Shown here: piece after piece, positions 22,561-30,181 of the stretch
Layout of the letters: the number at the start of each line of letters is the position of its first letter
How positions within the stretch are numbered: position 1 is the stretch's first letter
From: DATCJU01 sp036562635
GTDB taxonomy: Bacteria; Actinomycetota; Actinomycetes; Mycobacteriales; Pseudonocardiaceae
Assembly (NCBI GenBank): GCA_036562635.1
Contig: DATCJU010000155.1
Span: 1 to 30,387, forward strand
Length of the DNA: 30,387 bases
Reading direction: 5' to 3'
Made by a program: the position numbers and the translations under genes
Notes under the pieces: model-generated
Database searches by the model: none
Told to the model about the DNA's origin: nothing
What the model saw: only the letters and a program-made list of their open reading frames with translations

Positions 22561-25500
22561 ATGTTCCGCAAGGTCCTCGTGGCCAACCGGGGAGAGATCG
22601 CCATCCGCGCGTTCCGCGCGGCTTATGAACTGGGTGCGGGAACGGTCGCGGTGTTCCCGCACGAGGATCGCAACTCGTTGCACCGGCTGAAGGCCGACGA
22701 GGCCTACGAGATCGGTGAGCCCGGGCATCCGGTCCGCGCCTACCTGTCGGTCGAGGAGATCATCAAGGCCGCCCGCAAGGCGGGGGCCGACGCGATCTAC
22801 CCCGGCTACGGCTTCCTGTCGGAGAATCCGAACCTGGCCCAGGCCTGCCGGGACGCCGGCATCACCTTCGTCGGGCCCAGCCCCGAGGTGCTCCAGCTCA
22901 CCGGGAACAAGGCCCGCGCCGTCACCGCTGCCCGGGAGGCCGGGCTGCCGGTGCTGCGGTCGAGTGAGCCGTCCGCCGACGTCGACACCCTGATCGCCGC
23001 GGCCGAGCACGTGGGCTTCCCGGTGTTCGTCAAGGCCGTCGCCGGTGGCGGTGGTCGTGGCATGCGCCGGGTGGACCGGCCGGAGGCCCTGCGCGAGGCG
23101 CTGGAGGCCGCGATGCGGGAGGCCGAGTCGGCCTTCGGTGACCCCACGGTGTTCCTGGAGCAGGCCGTGGTGGATCCGCGGCACATCGAGGTGCAGATCC
23201 TCGCGGACGGCGCCGGCAACGTGATCCACCTGTTCGAACGGGACTGCTCGCTGCAACGGCGGCACCAGAAGGTGCTGGAGATCGCGCCGGCACCCAACCT
23301 GGACCCGGCGCTGCGGGAGCGGATCTGCGCCGACGCGGTCGCCTTCGCCCGGCACATCGGCTACGTCAACGCCGGCACCGTCGAGTTCCTGGTGGACCGC
23401 GACGGCAACCACGTGTTCATCGAGATGAACCCGCGGATCCAGGTCGAGCACACGGTGACCGAGGAGGTCACCGACGTCGACCTGGTGCAGGCGCAGATGC
23501 GCATCGCGGCGGGGGAGACGCTGGCGGACCTGGGCCTGTCCCAGGAGAACATCCGTCTGCGCGGTGTCGCCCTGCAGTGCCGGATCACCACCGAGGACCC
23601 GGCCAACGGGTTCCGCCCCGACACCGGCAAGATCAGCGCCTACCGTTCCCCGGGCGGTGCGGGCATCCGACTGGACGGTGGGACGGTGCACGCGGGCGCC
23701 GAGATCAGCGCCCACTTCGACTCGATGCTGGTGAAGCTCACCTGCCGCGGCCGTGACTTCCGCACCGCGGTGGCCCGGGCCCGCCGGGCGGTGGCCGAGT
23801 TCCGTATCCGGGGTGTGGCCACGAACATCCCGTTCCTGCAGGCGGTGCTGGACGACGAGGACTTCCGGGCCGGGCGGATCACCACCTCCTTCATCGAGCA
23901 GCGCCCGCACCTGCTCACCGCACGGCACTCGGCCGACCGTGGCACCCGGCTGCTCACCTACCTGGCCGACGTCACGGTGAACAAGCCGTACGGGCCGCGC
24001 CCGTCGGTGCTGGACCCCGAACGCAAGCTGCCGCAGGCGGACCTGGGTGTCGAACCGCCCGCCGGGTCCCGGCAGAAGCTCCTGGAACTGGGACCGGAGG
24101 GCTTCGCGGCCTGGCTGCGTCAGAAGCCGGGAGTGGGGGTCACCGACACCACCTTCCGGGACGCGCACCAGTCGTTGCTGGCCACGCGGGTGCGGACCAA
24201 GGACCTGGTCACCATCGCCCCCTACGTGGCCCGGCTGACCCCGCAGCTGCTGTCGGTGGAGTGTTGGGGCGGCGCCACCTACGACGTGGCTCTGCGCTTC
24301 CTGGCCGAGGACCCCTGGGAGCGGCTCGCCGCCCTGCGTGCGGCCATGCCCAACCTGTGCCTGCAGATGCTGCTGCGCGGGCGCAACACCGTCGGCTACA
24401 CCCCGTACCCGACCGAGGTCACCAAGGCCTTCGTCGAGGAGGCGACCGCCACCGGCATCGACATCTTCCGGATCTTCGACGCCCTCAACGACGTCGAACA
24501 GATGCGCCCGGCCATCGAGGCGGTGCGCGAGACCGGGCAGGCCGTGGCCGAGGTCGCGCTGTGCTACACGGCGGACCTGTCCGACCCGGCCGAGAAGCTC
24601 TACACCCTGGACTACTACCTGCGGCTGGCCGAGCAGATCGTCCGGGCCGGTGCACACGTGCTGGCCATCAAGGACATGGCCGGTCTGCTGCGCCCGCCGG
24701 CGGCGGCCACGCTGGTGTCGGCGCTGCGTCGGGAGTTCGACCTGCCGATCCACCTGCACACCCACGACACGCCCGGCGGCCAGCTGGCCACCCTGATGGC
24801 CGCGATCGGTGCCGGGGTGGACGCCGTCGACGCCGCGGCGGCCTCGATGGCCGGCACCACCTCGCAGCCGGCACTGTCCGCGCTGGTGGCCGCGACCGAT
24901 CACACCGACCGGGCCACCGGACTGGACCTGCAGGCGGTGTGCGACCTGGAGCCGTACTGGGAGGCGGTGCGCAAGGTCTACGCGCCGTTCGAGTCCGGGC
25001 TGCTCTCGCCGACCGGGCGGGTCTACCACCACGAGATCCCCGGTGGTCAGCTCTCCAACCTGAAGCAGCAGGCGATCGCCCTGGGCCTGGGGGACCGCTT
25101 CGAGGAGATCGAGGCGATGTACGCCGCGGCCGACCGGATCCTCGGCCGGCTGGTCAAGGTGACCCCGTCCTCCAAGGTGGTGGGTGACCTGGCGCTGCAC
25201 CTGGTGGGCGCGGGGGTCGACCCGAAGGAGTTCGAGCAGGACCCGGGCAGGTTCGACATCCCCGACTCGGTCGTCGGCTTCCTGCACGGCGAACTGGGTG
25301 ACCCGCCCGGCGGCTGGCCGGAGCCGTTCCGCAGCAAGGCCCTCGCCGGGCGGCCGGCGCCCAAGCGGGTCACCGAGCTCACCGAGGAGGACCGGCGCGG
25401 CCTGGAGACCGACCGTCGGCAGACCCTGAACCGGCTGTTGTTCCCCGGGCCGACCAAGGAGTTCCTGGCGCACCGCGAGGCCTACGGTGACACCAGCGTG

Positions 25501-25938
25501 CTGTCCACCAAGGACTTCCTGTACGGGCTGCGGGCTGGGCAGGAGCACACCGTCGACCTGGAGCCCGGTGTGCGGCTGTTCTTTGGGCTGGAGGCGGTCG
25601 GCGAGGCCGACGAGCGCGGTATGCGCACCGTGATGGCCACGCTGAACGGCCAGCTGCGGCCGCTGCAGGTACGGGACCGTTCGGTGGCCGCCGACGTCCC
25701 GGTGGCCGAGAAGGCCGACCGGTCCAACCCGAACCACGTCGCGGCTCCCTTCGCCGGGGTGGTGACCCTGGCGGTCGCCGAGGGCGACACCGTGGAGGCG
25801 GGGCAGACCGTGGCCACGATCGAGGCGATGAAGATGGAGGCCGCGATCACCTCGCCCAAGCCGGGCACGGTCAGGCGGGTGGCCATCGGTCCGGTGCAGC
25901 AGGTGGAGGGCGGCGACCTGCTCATGGAACTGGCCTGA
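22561..25938 (+). CDS. pyc: Pyruvate carboxylase
   Basis: Biotin enzyme converting pyruvate and bicarbonate to oxaloacetate, the main anaplerotic reaction in many actinobacteria. All domains are in one 1125-residue chain. The biotin carboxylase occupies about 1-450 (MFRKVLVANRGEIAIRAFRAA, ATP-grasp loop AGGGGRGM at about 161-168, EMNPRIQVEHTVTEEVT). The carboxyltransferase is at about 525-800 (GVTDTTFRDAHQSLLATR, carboxylated K704 in IKDMAGLL, HLHTHDT). A central domain follows, then a biotinyl domain with EAMKMEA, biotinylated at K1091. ATG 22561 has GGGAGGAG 6 bases upstream. The stop overlaps the next gene's ATG in TGATG. Confidence 0.98.
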   Translation: MFRKVLVANRGEIAIRAFRAAYELGAGTVAVFPHEDRNSLHRLKADEAYEIGEPGHPVRAYLSVEEIIKAARKAGADAIYPGYGFLSENPNLAQACRDAGITFVGPSPEVLQLTGNKARAVTAAREAGLPVLRSSEPSADVDTLIAAAEHVGFPVFVKAVAGGGGRGMRRVDRPEALREALEAAMREAESAFGDPTVFLEQAVVDPRHIEVQILADGAGNVIHLFERDCSLQRRHQKVLEIAPAPNLDPALRERICADAVAFARHIGYVNAGTVEFLVDRDGNHVFIEMNPRIQVEHTVTEEVTDVDLVQAQMRIAAGETLADLGLSQENIRLRGVALQCRITTEDPANGFRPDTGKISAYRSPGGAGIRLDGGTVHAGAEISAHFDSMLVKLTCRGRDFRTAVARARRAVAEFRIRGVATNIPFLQAVLDDEDFRAGRITTSFIEQRPHLLTARHSADRGTRLLTYLADVTVNKPYGPRPSVLDPERKLPQADLGVEPPAGSRQKLLELGPEGFAAWLRQKPGVGVTDTTFRDAHQSLLATRVRTKDLVTIAPYVARLTPQLLSVECWGGATYDVALRFLAEDPWERLAALRAAMPNLCLQMLLRGRNTVGYTPYPTEVTKAFVEEATATGIDIFRIFDALNDVEQMRPAIEAVRETGQAVAEVALCYTADLSDPAEKLYTLDYYLRLAEQIVRAGAHVLAIKDMAGLLRPPAAATLVSALRREFDLPIHLHTHDTPGGQLATLMAAIGAGVDAVDAAAASMAGTTSQPALSALVAATDHTDRATGLDLQAVCDLEPYWEAVRKVYAPFESGLLSPTGRVYHHEIPGGQLSNLKQQAIALGLGDRFEEIEAMYAAADRILGRLVKVTPSSKVVGDLALHLVGAGVDPKEFEQDPGRFDIPDSVVGFLHGELGDPPGGWPEPFRSKALAGRPAPKRVTELTEEDRRGLETDRRQTLNRLLFPGPTKEFLAHREAYGDTSVLSTKDFLYGLRAGQEHTVDLEPGVRLFFGLEAVGEADERGMRTVMATLNGQLRPLQVRDRSVAADVPVAEKADRSNPNHVAAPFAGVVTLAVAEGDTVEAGQTVATIEAMKMEAAITSPKPGTVRRVAIGPVQQVEGGDLLMELA

Positions 25939-26798
25939 TGACGACACTGCAGGTGCACGCGGTCCCGCAGCACCAGGGCGCGGTGCGGCTCGAGGCCGGC
26001 CGGTTGCCGACGGGGTGCTCGGCCCTGTCGGCGCTGGCCGCCCAGGTGCTGGGCGTGGAGCCCCACGTGGTGCCCGTGGCCTCGGGCACCACGCCCCGGA
26101 CCGGTGGGGTGGCCAACTTCGGCGGGCTGTGGGCCAACCGCTCCGCGCAGCTCGCCGCGCTGCGCGGGGTGCGGGAGCCAGTGCTGACCGTGGGTGGGGA
26201 CTGCGGGGTGGAGGCCGTTCCGCTGGCCGTGCTGCGGCAGCGGGTCGGGCCGGGGCTCGGTGTCGTCTGGTGGGACGCGCACGGTGATCTCAACACCCCC
26301 GCGACCTCGCCCTCCGGGGCGTTCCACGGCATGGTGCTGCGCGCCGCGTTCGGTGAGGGCGACCCGGCGTTCACCGCCGACCCGCCCCTGCACCCGGGAC
26401 GAGCCGTGCTGGCCGGCGTGCGGGCGTTGGACGAGGGGGAACGGGACGTCCTGGCCACCGGGCTGGCGGTCCACCTGCCCCCGGAGCGGGTGCGGGGGCC
26501 GGCTGGGGCGGAGGTGCTGGCCGACACCGTGGTGGGCACGGGTGCCGAGACGGTGTACCTGCACATCGACCTGGACGTGCTGGACCCGGAGGAGTTCGGC
26601 GGGGTCTGCTGCCCGGAGCCGGACGGCCTGACCGTGGCGGACGTGGTCGCCGGGATCGAGGCGGTGGCCACGCGACTGCCGGTGGTGGGCGCCGGGATCA
26701 CCGAGTGCACCACCACCGATCCGCACCGGCTGCGCCGCGTGGTGCCGCTGCTGGAGGCCCTCGCGGCGGCCCTGACCGCCGGCGTGGCCGTCGAGTAG
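25938..26798 (+). CDS. Arginase/agmatinase family protein
   Basis: Ureohydrolase-fold protein of 286 residues. Metal-site motifs are GGDC (where arginases usually have GGDH), WDAHGDLNTP and HIDLDVLDPEEF, with ITECTT near the end where the substrate-contact Glu is expected. The Asp ligands are thus present, but one Mn-ligand His is Cys. Members of this group hydrolyse guanidino compounds such as arginine, agmatine or formiminoglutamate; the substrate here cannot be read from sequence. Its ATG shares one base with the pyc stop, implying coupled translation. A very strong terminator follows. Confidence 0.85.
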   Translation: MTTLQVHAVPQHQGAVRLEAGRLPTGCSALSALAAQVLGVEPHVVPVASGTTPRTGGVANFGGLWANRSAQLAALRGVREPVLTVGGDCGVEAVPLAVLRQRVGPGLGVVWWDAHGDLNTPATSPSGAFHGMVLRAAFGEGDPAFTADPPLHPGRAVLAGVRALDEGERDVLATGLAVHLPPERVRGPAGAEVLADTVVGTGAETVYLHIDLDVLDPEEFGGVCCPEPDGLTVADVVAGIEAVATRLPVVGAGITECTTTDPHRLRRVVPLLEALAAALTAGVAVE

Positions 26799-26816
26799 GG
26801 GGCGGCCGGTCGCCCG

Positions 26817-26864
26817 GAACATGCGGAGGGCCCCCGCGGTGGTGCGGGGGCCCTCCGCATGTTC
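26817..26864. terminator. Bidirectional terminator with perfect 21-bp stem
   Basis: Left arm 26817-26837 (GAACATGCGGAGG...) pairs perfectly with right arm 26844-26864 (...CCTCCGCATGTTC) around the loop GGTGGT. It separates the convergent arginase-family and siderophore-binding genes. Confidence 0.9.
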
Positions 26865-26879
26865 AGGACCGGGCCGGTC

Positions 26880-27854
26880 TCACTTCGTCAGGTAGTTCTG
26901 CAGGTCGTCCAGCACCCGGTTGGCGGCGGTCAGGCCGATGCCGGTGTAGAAGTAGTCGTCGTCCACCCGGAACGCCTTGCCCTGCTGCACCGCGGACAGC
27001 TGCGCCCACTGCGGGCCCTCGGTGACCGCCTTCTCCCCGGAGACGTCGGGGGAGCCGTAGGAGCTGTACAGCAGCACGTCACCGTTGAGCTGGGCCACGT
27101 TCTCCCGGGAGACCTCGTTGAAGGTCGCGGTGCCCTTCTGCCCCTCCGGGCGGGAGACGCCGACGTCGGTCAGCACGGTGCCCAGGAACGAGTTGTCGGT
27201 GTAGGCACGGATGGTCTCCGAGCCGGCGACGAACCGCACCGCGCTCACCGTGACGGAGGACGGGTCGCCCAGGCTCTGGCCGAGCTCCTTGGCCCGCTGC
27301 TCGTACTCGGCCAGCAGCCGCTCACCCTCGGCCTTCTTACCCAGCGCCTCGGCGTCGAGCAGGAAGTTCTCCTTCCACACCTTGCCGACGTCCTCGGCGA
27401 AGACGGTGGGGGCGATCTCGGACAGCTTGTCGTAGAGCTCGGCGTGGCGCCGCTTGTTGGACAGGATCAGGTCGGGCTGCAGGCTGGCGATGGTCTCCAG
27501 CTCGGGCTGCTGGATGGTGCCGACCTTCTGGGTGCCGCTCAGCTTGTCGCGCAGGTAGGAGGGGAAGTCGGAGGACACGTCCGTGGTGACCGCGCCGACC
27601 GGGGTGACGCCCAGGGCCACCACCGCGTCGAGCTCACCGGTGTCCAGCACGACCACCCGCGTGGGCTGCGCGGGCACCTCGGTGGTGCCCATGGCGTGCG
27701 TGACGGTGCGCGTCGCCGCCGGGGCGGCACCGGTGCTCCCGGTGGCGTTGGGGTCGGCGGGCTCCTCGCTGTTGCTGCAGCCGGTCAGCGCGAGGCTTCC
27801 GGCGGCGACCAGGGCGACCAACGCTCTGAACGAGCGGATGCGGGGCAGTCGCAC
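26880..27854 (-). CDS. Iron-siderophore ABC transporter substrate-binding lipoprotein
   Basis: 324-residue FecB/FepB-type binding protein that captures ferric siderophores outside the membrane and delivers them to an ABC permease. The signal peptide ends with the lipobox LALTGC, lipidated at C26, followed by a Ser/Thr/Pro/Ala linker. The binding domain has RVVVLDTGELDAVVALGVTPVGA, QPDLILSNKRRH and a C-terminal AANRVLDDLQNYL. GTG 27854 has GAGGAGGA about 4 bases upstream. An IdeR/DtxR iron box overlaps its promoter, so it is expected to be induced by iron starvation. No permease or ATPase gene is adjacent, so it is an orphan component. Confidence 0.93.
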   Translation of the reverse strand: MRLPRIRSFRALVALVAAGSLALTGCSNSEEPADPNATGSTGAAPAATRTVTHAMGTTEVPAQPTRVVVLDTGELDAVVALGVTPVGAVTTDVSSDFPSYLRDKLSGTQKVGTIQQPELETIASLQPDLILSNKRRHAELYDKLSEIAPTVFAEDVGKVWKENFLLDAEALGKKAEGERLLAEYEQRAKELGQSLGDPSSVTVSAVRFVAGSETIRAYTDNSFLGTVLTDVGVSRPEGQKGTATFNEVSRENVAQLNGDVLLYSSYGSPDVSGEKAVTEGPQWAQLSAVQQGKAFRVDDDYFYTGIGLTAANRVLDDLQNYLTK

Positions 27855-27895
27855 TCGATCCTCCTCGGGTCAGAATCCCCACATGAATGCTGCGA

Positions 27896-27914
27896 TGAGG
27901 CTAGCCTGACCTAA
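27896..27914 (-). promoter_or_regulatory. IdeR/DtxR iron box
   Basis: The minus strand reads TTAGGTCAGGCTAGCCTCA, 16 of 19 matches to the consensus TTAGGTTAGGCTAACCTAA. It covers the -10 of the siderophore-binding gene, so iron-loaded IdeR/DtxR would repress it. Confidence 0.85.
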
Positions 27915-27925
27915 GTTGATGTCGA
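27898..27925 (-). promoter_or_regulatory. Promoter of the siderophore-binding gene
   Basis: On the minus strand TCGACA (27925-27920), 16 bp, TAGCCT (27903-27898). Start would be near 27891, giving a leader of about 36 bases. The iron box overlaps it. Confidence 0.6.
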
Positions 27926-28072
27926 GAGGTCGGGCCGTGTTGCGTGCGACGTCACAGTACGCCGCGTACCCGGCCCGGCACGTCGCGCGTTCGACACCGA
28001 CGTGGCCCACGGGGCGATGCCGGCGGAGGGCACCGGTCCGGGTCCGAGCGGTGTGGATGGGACCATGGCGGG

Positions 28073-28648
28073 GTGACGCGCATCGTGGCCGGAGTGGCGG
28101 GCGGGCGGCGGATCGTCGTGCCGCCCCGAGGAACCCGACCGACGTCCGAGCGGGTGCGGGAGGCATTGTTCAGTGCCCTGGAGGCCGTGGTGGGTGTGGA
28201 CGGCGCCCGGGTGCTGGACCTGTACGCCGGGTCCGGAGCACTGGGGTTGGAGGCTCTCTCCCGCGGCGCGACCACCGCGGTCTTCGTCGAGTCCGACCGC
28301 CGTGCCGCGGAGCTGCTGCGGCGCAACGCCACCTCCCTCGGCCTGACCGGGGCCGTGGTGCACGCCGTCACGGTCGCCGCGGCACTGGCCACCCCGCCTG
28401 CGGAACCGTTCGACATCGTTCTGGCCGATCCGCCCTACGCCGTGGGCGGCGAGGAGTTGCGGGCGATGCTCGACCGGCTCGTCGAGAACGGTTGGCTGGC
28501 CCCCGGGGCGGTGGTCGTCCTGGAACGCGCGGTGCGCAGCGGCGAACCGGACTGGCCTCCCGCATTGACGCCGCTGCGGAGCAGGAAGTACGGCGACACC
28601 GTCCTGCATTGGGCGCAGTTCGACGACGGAACTGAATGGAATGAGTGA
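28073..28648 (+). CDS. rsmD: 16S rRNA (guanine966-N2)-methyltransferase
   Basis: SAM-dependent methyltransferase acting on G966 of 16S rRNA. The 191-residue protein begins MTRIVAGVAGGRRIVVPPRGTRPT, has LDLYAGSGALGLEALSRGA as the SAM-binding motif I and the catalytic LADPPYAVGG (D/NPPY). It aligns closely with Rv2966c. GTG 28073 is chosen from that alignment; the ribosome binding site is weak (GGCGGG directly before). coaD follows 60 bases downstream, the conserved pairing. Confidence 0.94.
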   Translation: MTRIVAGVAGGRRIVVPPRGTRPTSERVREALFSALEAVVGVDGARVLDLYAGSGALGLEALSRGATTAVFVESDRRAAELLRRNATSLGLTGAVVHAVTVAAALATPPAEPFDIVLADPPYAVGGEELRAMLDRLVENGWLAPGAVVVLERAVRSGEPDWPPALTPLRSRKYGDTVLHWAQFDDGTEWNE

Positions 28649-28676
28649 GAACTCCCACACCCTTCGAGCCGATGGT

Positions 28677-28708
28677 GTCGCGGGATCGTGCTGCTAGCGT
28701 CCCGCGAC
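28677..28708. promoter_or_regulatory. Inverted repeat enclosing the coaD promoter, with leaderless -10
   Basis: GTCGCGGGA (28677-28685) and TCCCGCGAC (28700-28708) are perfect 9-bp arms 14 bases apart. TAGCGT (28695-28700) is the probable -10, eight bases before the coaD ATG at 28709. The repeat could be a repressor site over the promoter, or the terminator of rsmD. Confidence 0.5.
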
Positions 28709-29185
28709 ATGAGGCGTGCCGTCTATCCCGGCTCATACGACCCGGTCACCAACGGCCACCTGGACATCATCGGCCGGGCGGCTGCGCTGTTCGACGAGGT
28801 CGTCGTCGCTGTTCTGATCAACAAGAACAAGCGCACGTTGTTCACCGTCGAGGAGCGTATGGAGATGCTGCGCGAGGCGACCGCGCAGTATCCGAATGTA
28901 CGTATCGACTCCTGGTACGGGCTGCTGGTGGACTACTGCCGCGAGCAGGGCATCCGAGCTGTGGTCAAGGGTCTGCGGGCGGTCAGCGACTTCGAGTACG
29001 AGTTGCAGATGGCGCAGATGAACCAGCGGCTGTCCGGGGTCGAGACGCTTTTCATGTTCACCAATCCCGAGTACAGCTTCCTGGCCAGTTCCCTGGTCAA
29101 GGAGGTCGCCCAGTACGGCGGCTCGGTCGCCGGTCTGGTGCCTCCCTCGGTGGAGGAGCGTCTGCGGGAGAAGTTCGCGAGGTGA
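28709..29185 (+). CDS. coaD: Phosphopantetheine adenylyltransferase
   Basis: Transfers AMP to 4'-phosphopantetheine, the penultimate step of coenzyme A synthesis. 158 residues, the normal length. The start MRRAVYPGSYDPVTNGHLDII contains the nucleotidyltransferase TNGH motif. VVKGLRAVSDFEYELQMAQMN and FLASSLVKEVAQYGGSV are typical of CoaD. ATG 28709 is set by homology to KdtB/CoaD and lies eight bases after a -10 element, suggesting a leaderless transcript separate from rsmD. Confidence 0.97.
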   Translation: MRRAVYPGSYDPVTNGHLDIIGRAAALFDEVVVAVLINKNKRTLFTVEERMEMLREATAQYPNVRIDSWYGLLVDYCREQGIRAVVKGLRAVSDFEYELQMAQMNQRLSGVETLFMFTNPEYSFLASSLVKEVAQYGGSVAGLVPPSVEERLREKFAR

Positions 29186-29221
29186 ACCACGGCCCGTGCG
29201 GCCGACGTCGCCCGTGCGATG

Positions 29222-29254
29222 ACGCCGCTCCGGCCCTCCGAGGTGAGCCGGCGT
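29222..29254 (+). terminator. Possible terminator after coaD
   Basis: ACGCCG-CTC (29222-29230) and GAG-C-CGGCGT (29245-29254) form a 9-pair stem with one bulge. There is no T run, so this is weak. Confidence 0.3.
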
Positions 29255-29339
29255 GACACGCGAGTCCGTGAATGCATCGCGAAAGCCGATCGACACGGCA
29301 GACTTGTTCCGTAGTCACTCCGGCGGCGAGGAGAGCGAC

Positions 29340-30062
29340 GTGTACCGGGTGTTCGAGGCGCTCGACGAACTCGTGACGATCGTCGAAGAGGCGCGCGGTG
29401 TGCCGATGACCTCCGGCTGCGTTGTCCCACGCGGCGACGTCCTGGAGCTGCTCGACGACATCCGTGATGCCATTCCCGCCGAGCTGGACGACGCCCAGGA
29501 CGTGCTCGACCAGCGGGAGCAGATCCTCGGCAGCGCGGAGAAGGAGGCCGAGAAGCTCGTCGGGCAGGCACGGGCGGAGGCCGAGCGGATGGTGGCCGAG
29601 GCACGGGCCGAGGCGGAACGGATGGTGTCCGAGGCGCGGGCGCGGGCCGAACGGATGGTGTCCGAGGCCGAGGCCGAGGCCGAACGCGCGATCACCGCGG
29701 GTCGTCAGCGCTACGAGGAGCTGGTGGGCCGGGCGGAGGCCGAGGCGGACCGCATGGTGCGGGCCGGTCGGGAGTCCTACGAGCGCGCCGTGGCCGACGG
29801 GCGGGCCGAGCAGGAACGGCTGGTGTCCCAGGCCGAGGTGGTGCAGGCCGCCAAGCGGGAGTCGCAGCGCATCGTGGACGAGGCCAACGCCGAGGCCCAG
29901 CGGCTGCGTACCGAGTGTGACGCCTACGTCGACGGCAAACTCGCCGACTTCGAGGAGCTGCTCGGACGTACCCTGCGTACGGTGGAGAAGGGGCGGCAGC
30001 AGCTTCGCGGCTCGGTTGTCGGTACCGTGGGCAACGGGTTCGGCTCCGTGTCCCGGAACTGA
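29340..30062 (+). CDS. sepIVA: SepIVA-like DivIVA-domain septation protein
   Basis: Coiled-coil protein of the DivIVA group. Mycobacterial SepIVA (Rv2927c) is needed for septation and membrane-domain organisation. The 240 residues begin MYRVFEALDELVTIVEEARGVPM and continue GCVVPRGDVLELLDDI, nearly the same as Rv2927c. A long coiled coil follows, built partly from 11-residue repeats (residues 77-120), and the end has CDAYVDGKLADFEELLGRTL. GTG 29340 has GAGGAGA 5 bases upstream and matches the Rv2927c start. GTG 29253 would add 29 residues without support from the family. yceD follows downstream, as in mycobacteria. Confidence 0.93.
   Translation: MYRVFEALDELVTIVEEARGVPMTSGCVVPRGDVLELLDDIRDAIPAELDDAQDVLDQREQILGSAEKEAEKLVGQARAEAERMVAEARAEAERMVSEARARAERMVSEAEAEAERAITAGRQRYEELVGRAEAEADRMVRAGRESYERAVADGRAEQERLVSQAEVVQAAKRESQRIVDEANAEAQRLRTECDAYVDGKLADFEELLGRTLRTVEKGRQQLRGSVVGTVGNGFGSVSRN
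29568..29699 (+). repeat. Four 33-bp repeats encoding an 11-residue coiled-coil unit
   Basis: Units at 29568, 29601, 29634 and 29667 encode ARAEAERMVAE, ARAEAERMVSE, ARARAERMVSE and AEAEAERAITA. The 11-residue period is typical of hendecad coiled coils. Units are similar but not identical at DNA level. Confidence 0.8.
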
Positions 30063-30181
30063 ACGTCCCTCCACACCCATCAACAGCGTTCGGCGCACCG
30101 GACCGATTTCGTCGGGGCGGGTGGTGTCCCGTACCCTGGGCGAGCTGGCCGTGGCCGATCCCGTCAGCAAAGCACACCACC

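Noticed and set aside
22292..22690. Open frame of 132 codons between recG and pyc
   Set aside because: It runs into pyc in another frame, has no ribosome binding site and has shadow-like composition.
19825..25947. A 2040-codon open frame on the minus strand
   Set aside because: It lies exactly opposite recG and pyc, both with full family motifs. Its product is a low-complexity Gln/Gly/His/Arg-rich chain typical of the antisense frame of high-GC genes.
27957..27969. 13-bp palindrome GTACGC-C-GCGTAC upstream of rsmD
   Set aside because: Short GC-rich dyads of this size are expected by chance here, and it has no clear relation to a promoter.
29253..29339. 29-residue N-terminal extension of SepIVA from GTG 29253
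   Set aside because: The M. tuberculosis homologue begins at the equivalent of 29340, where a good ribosome binding site is also present.
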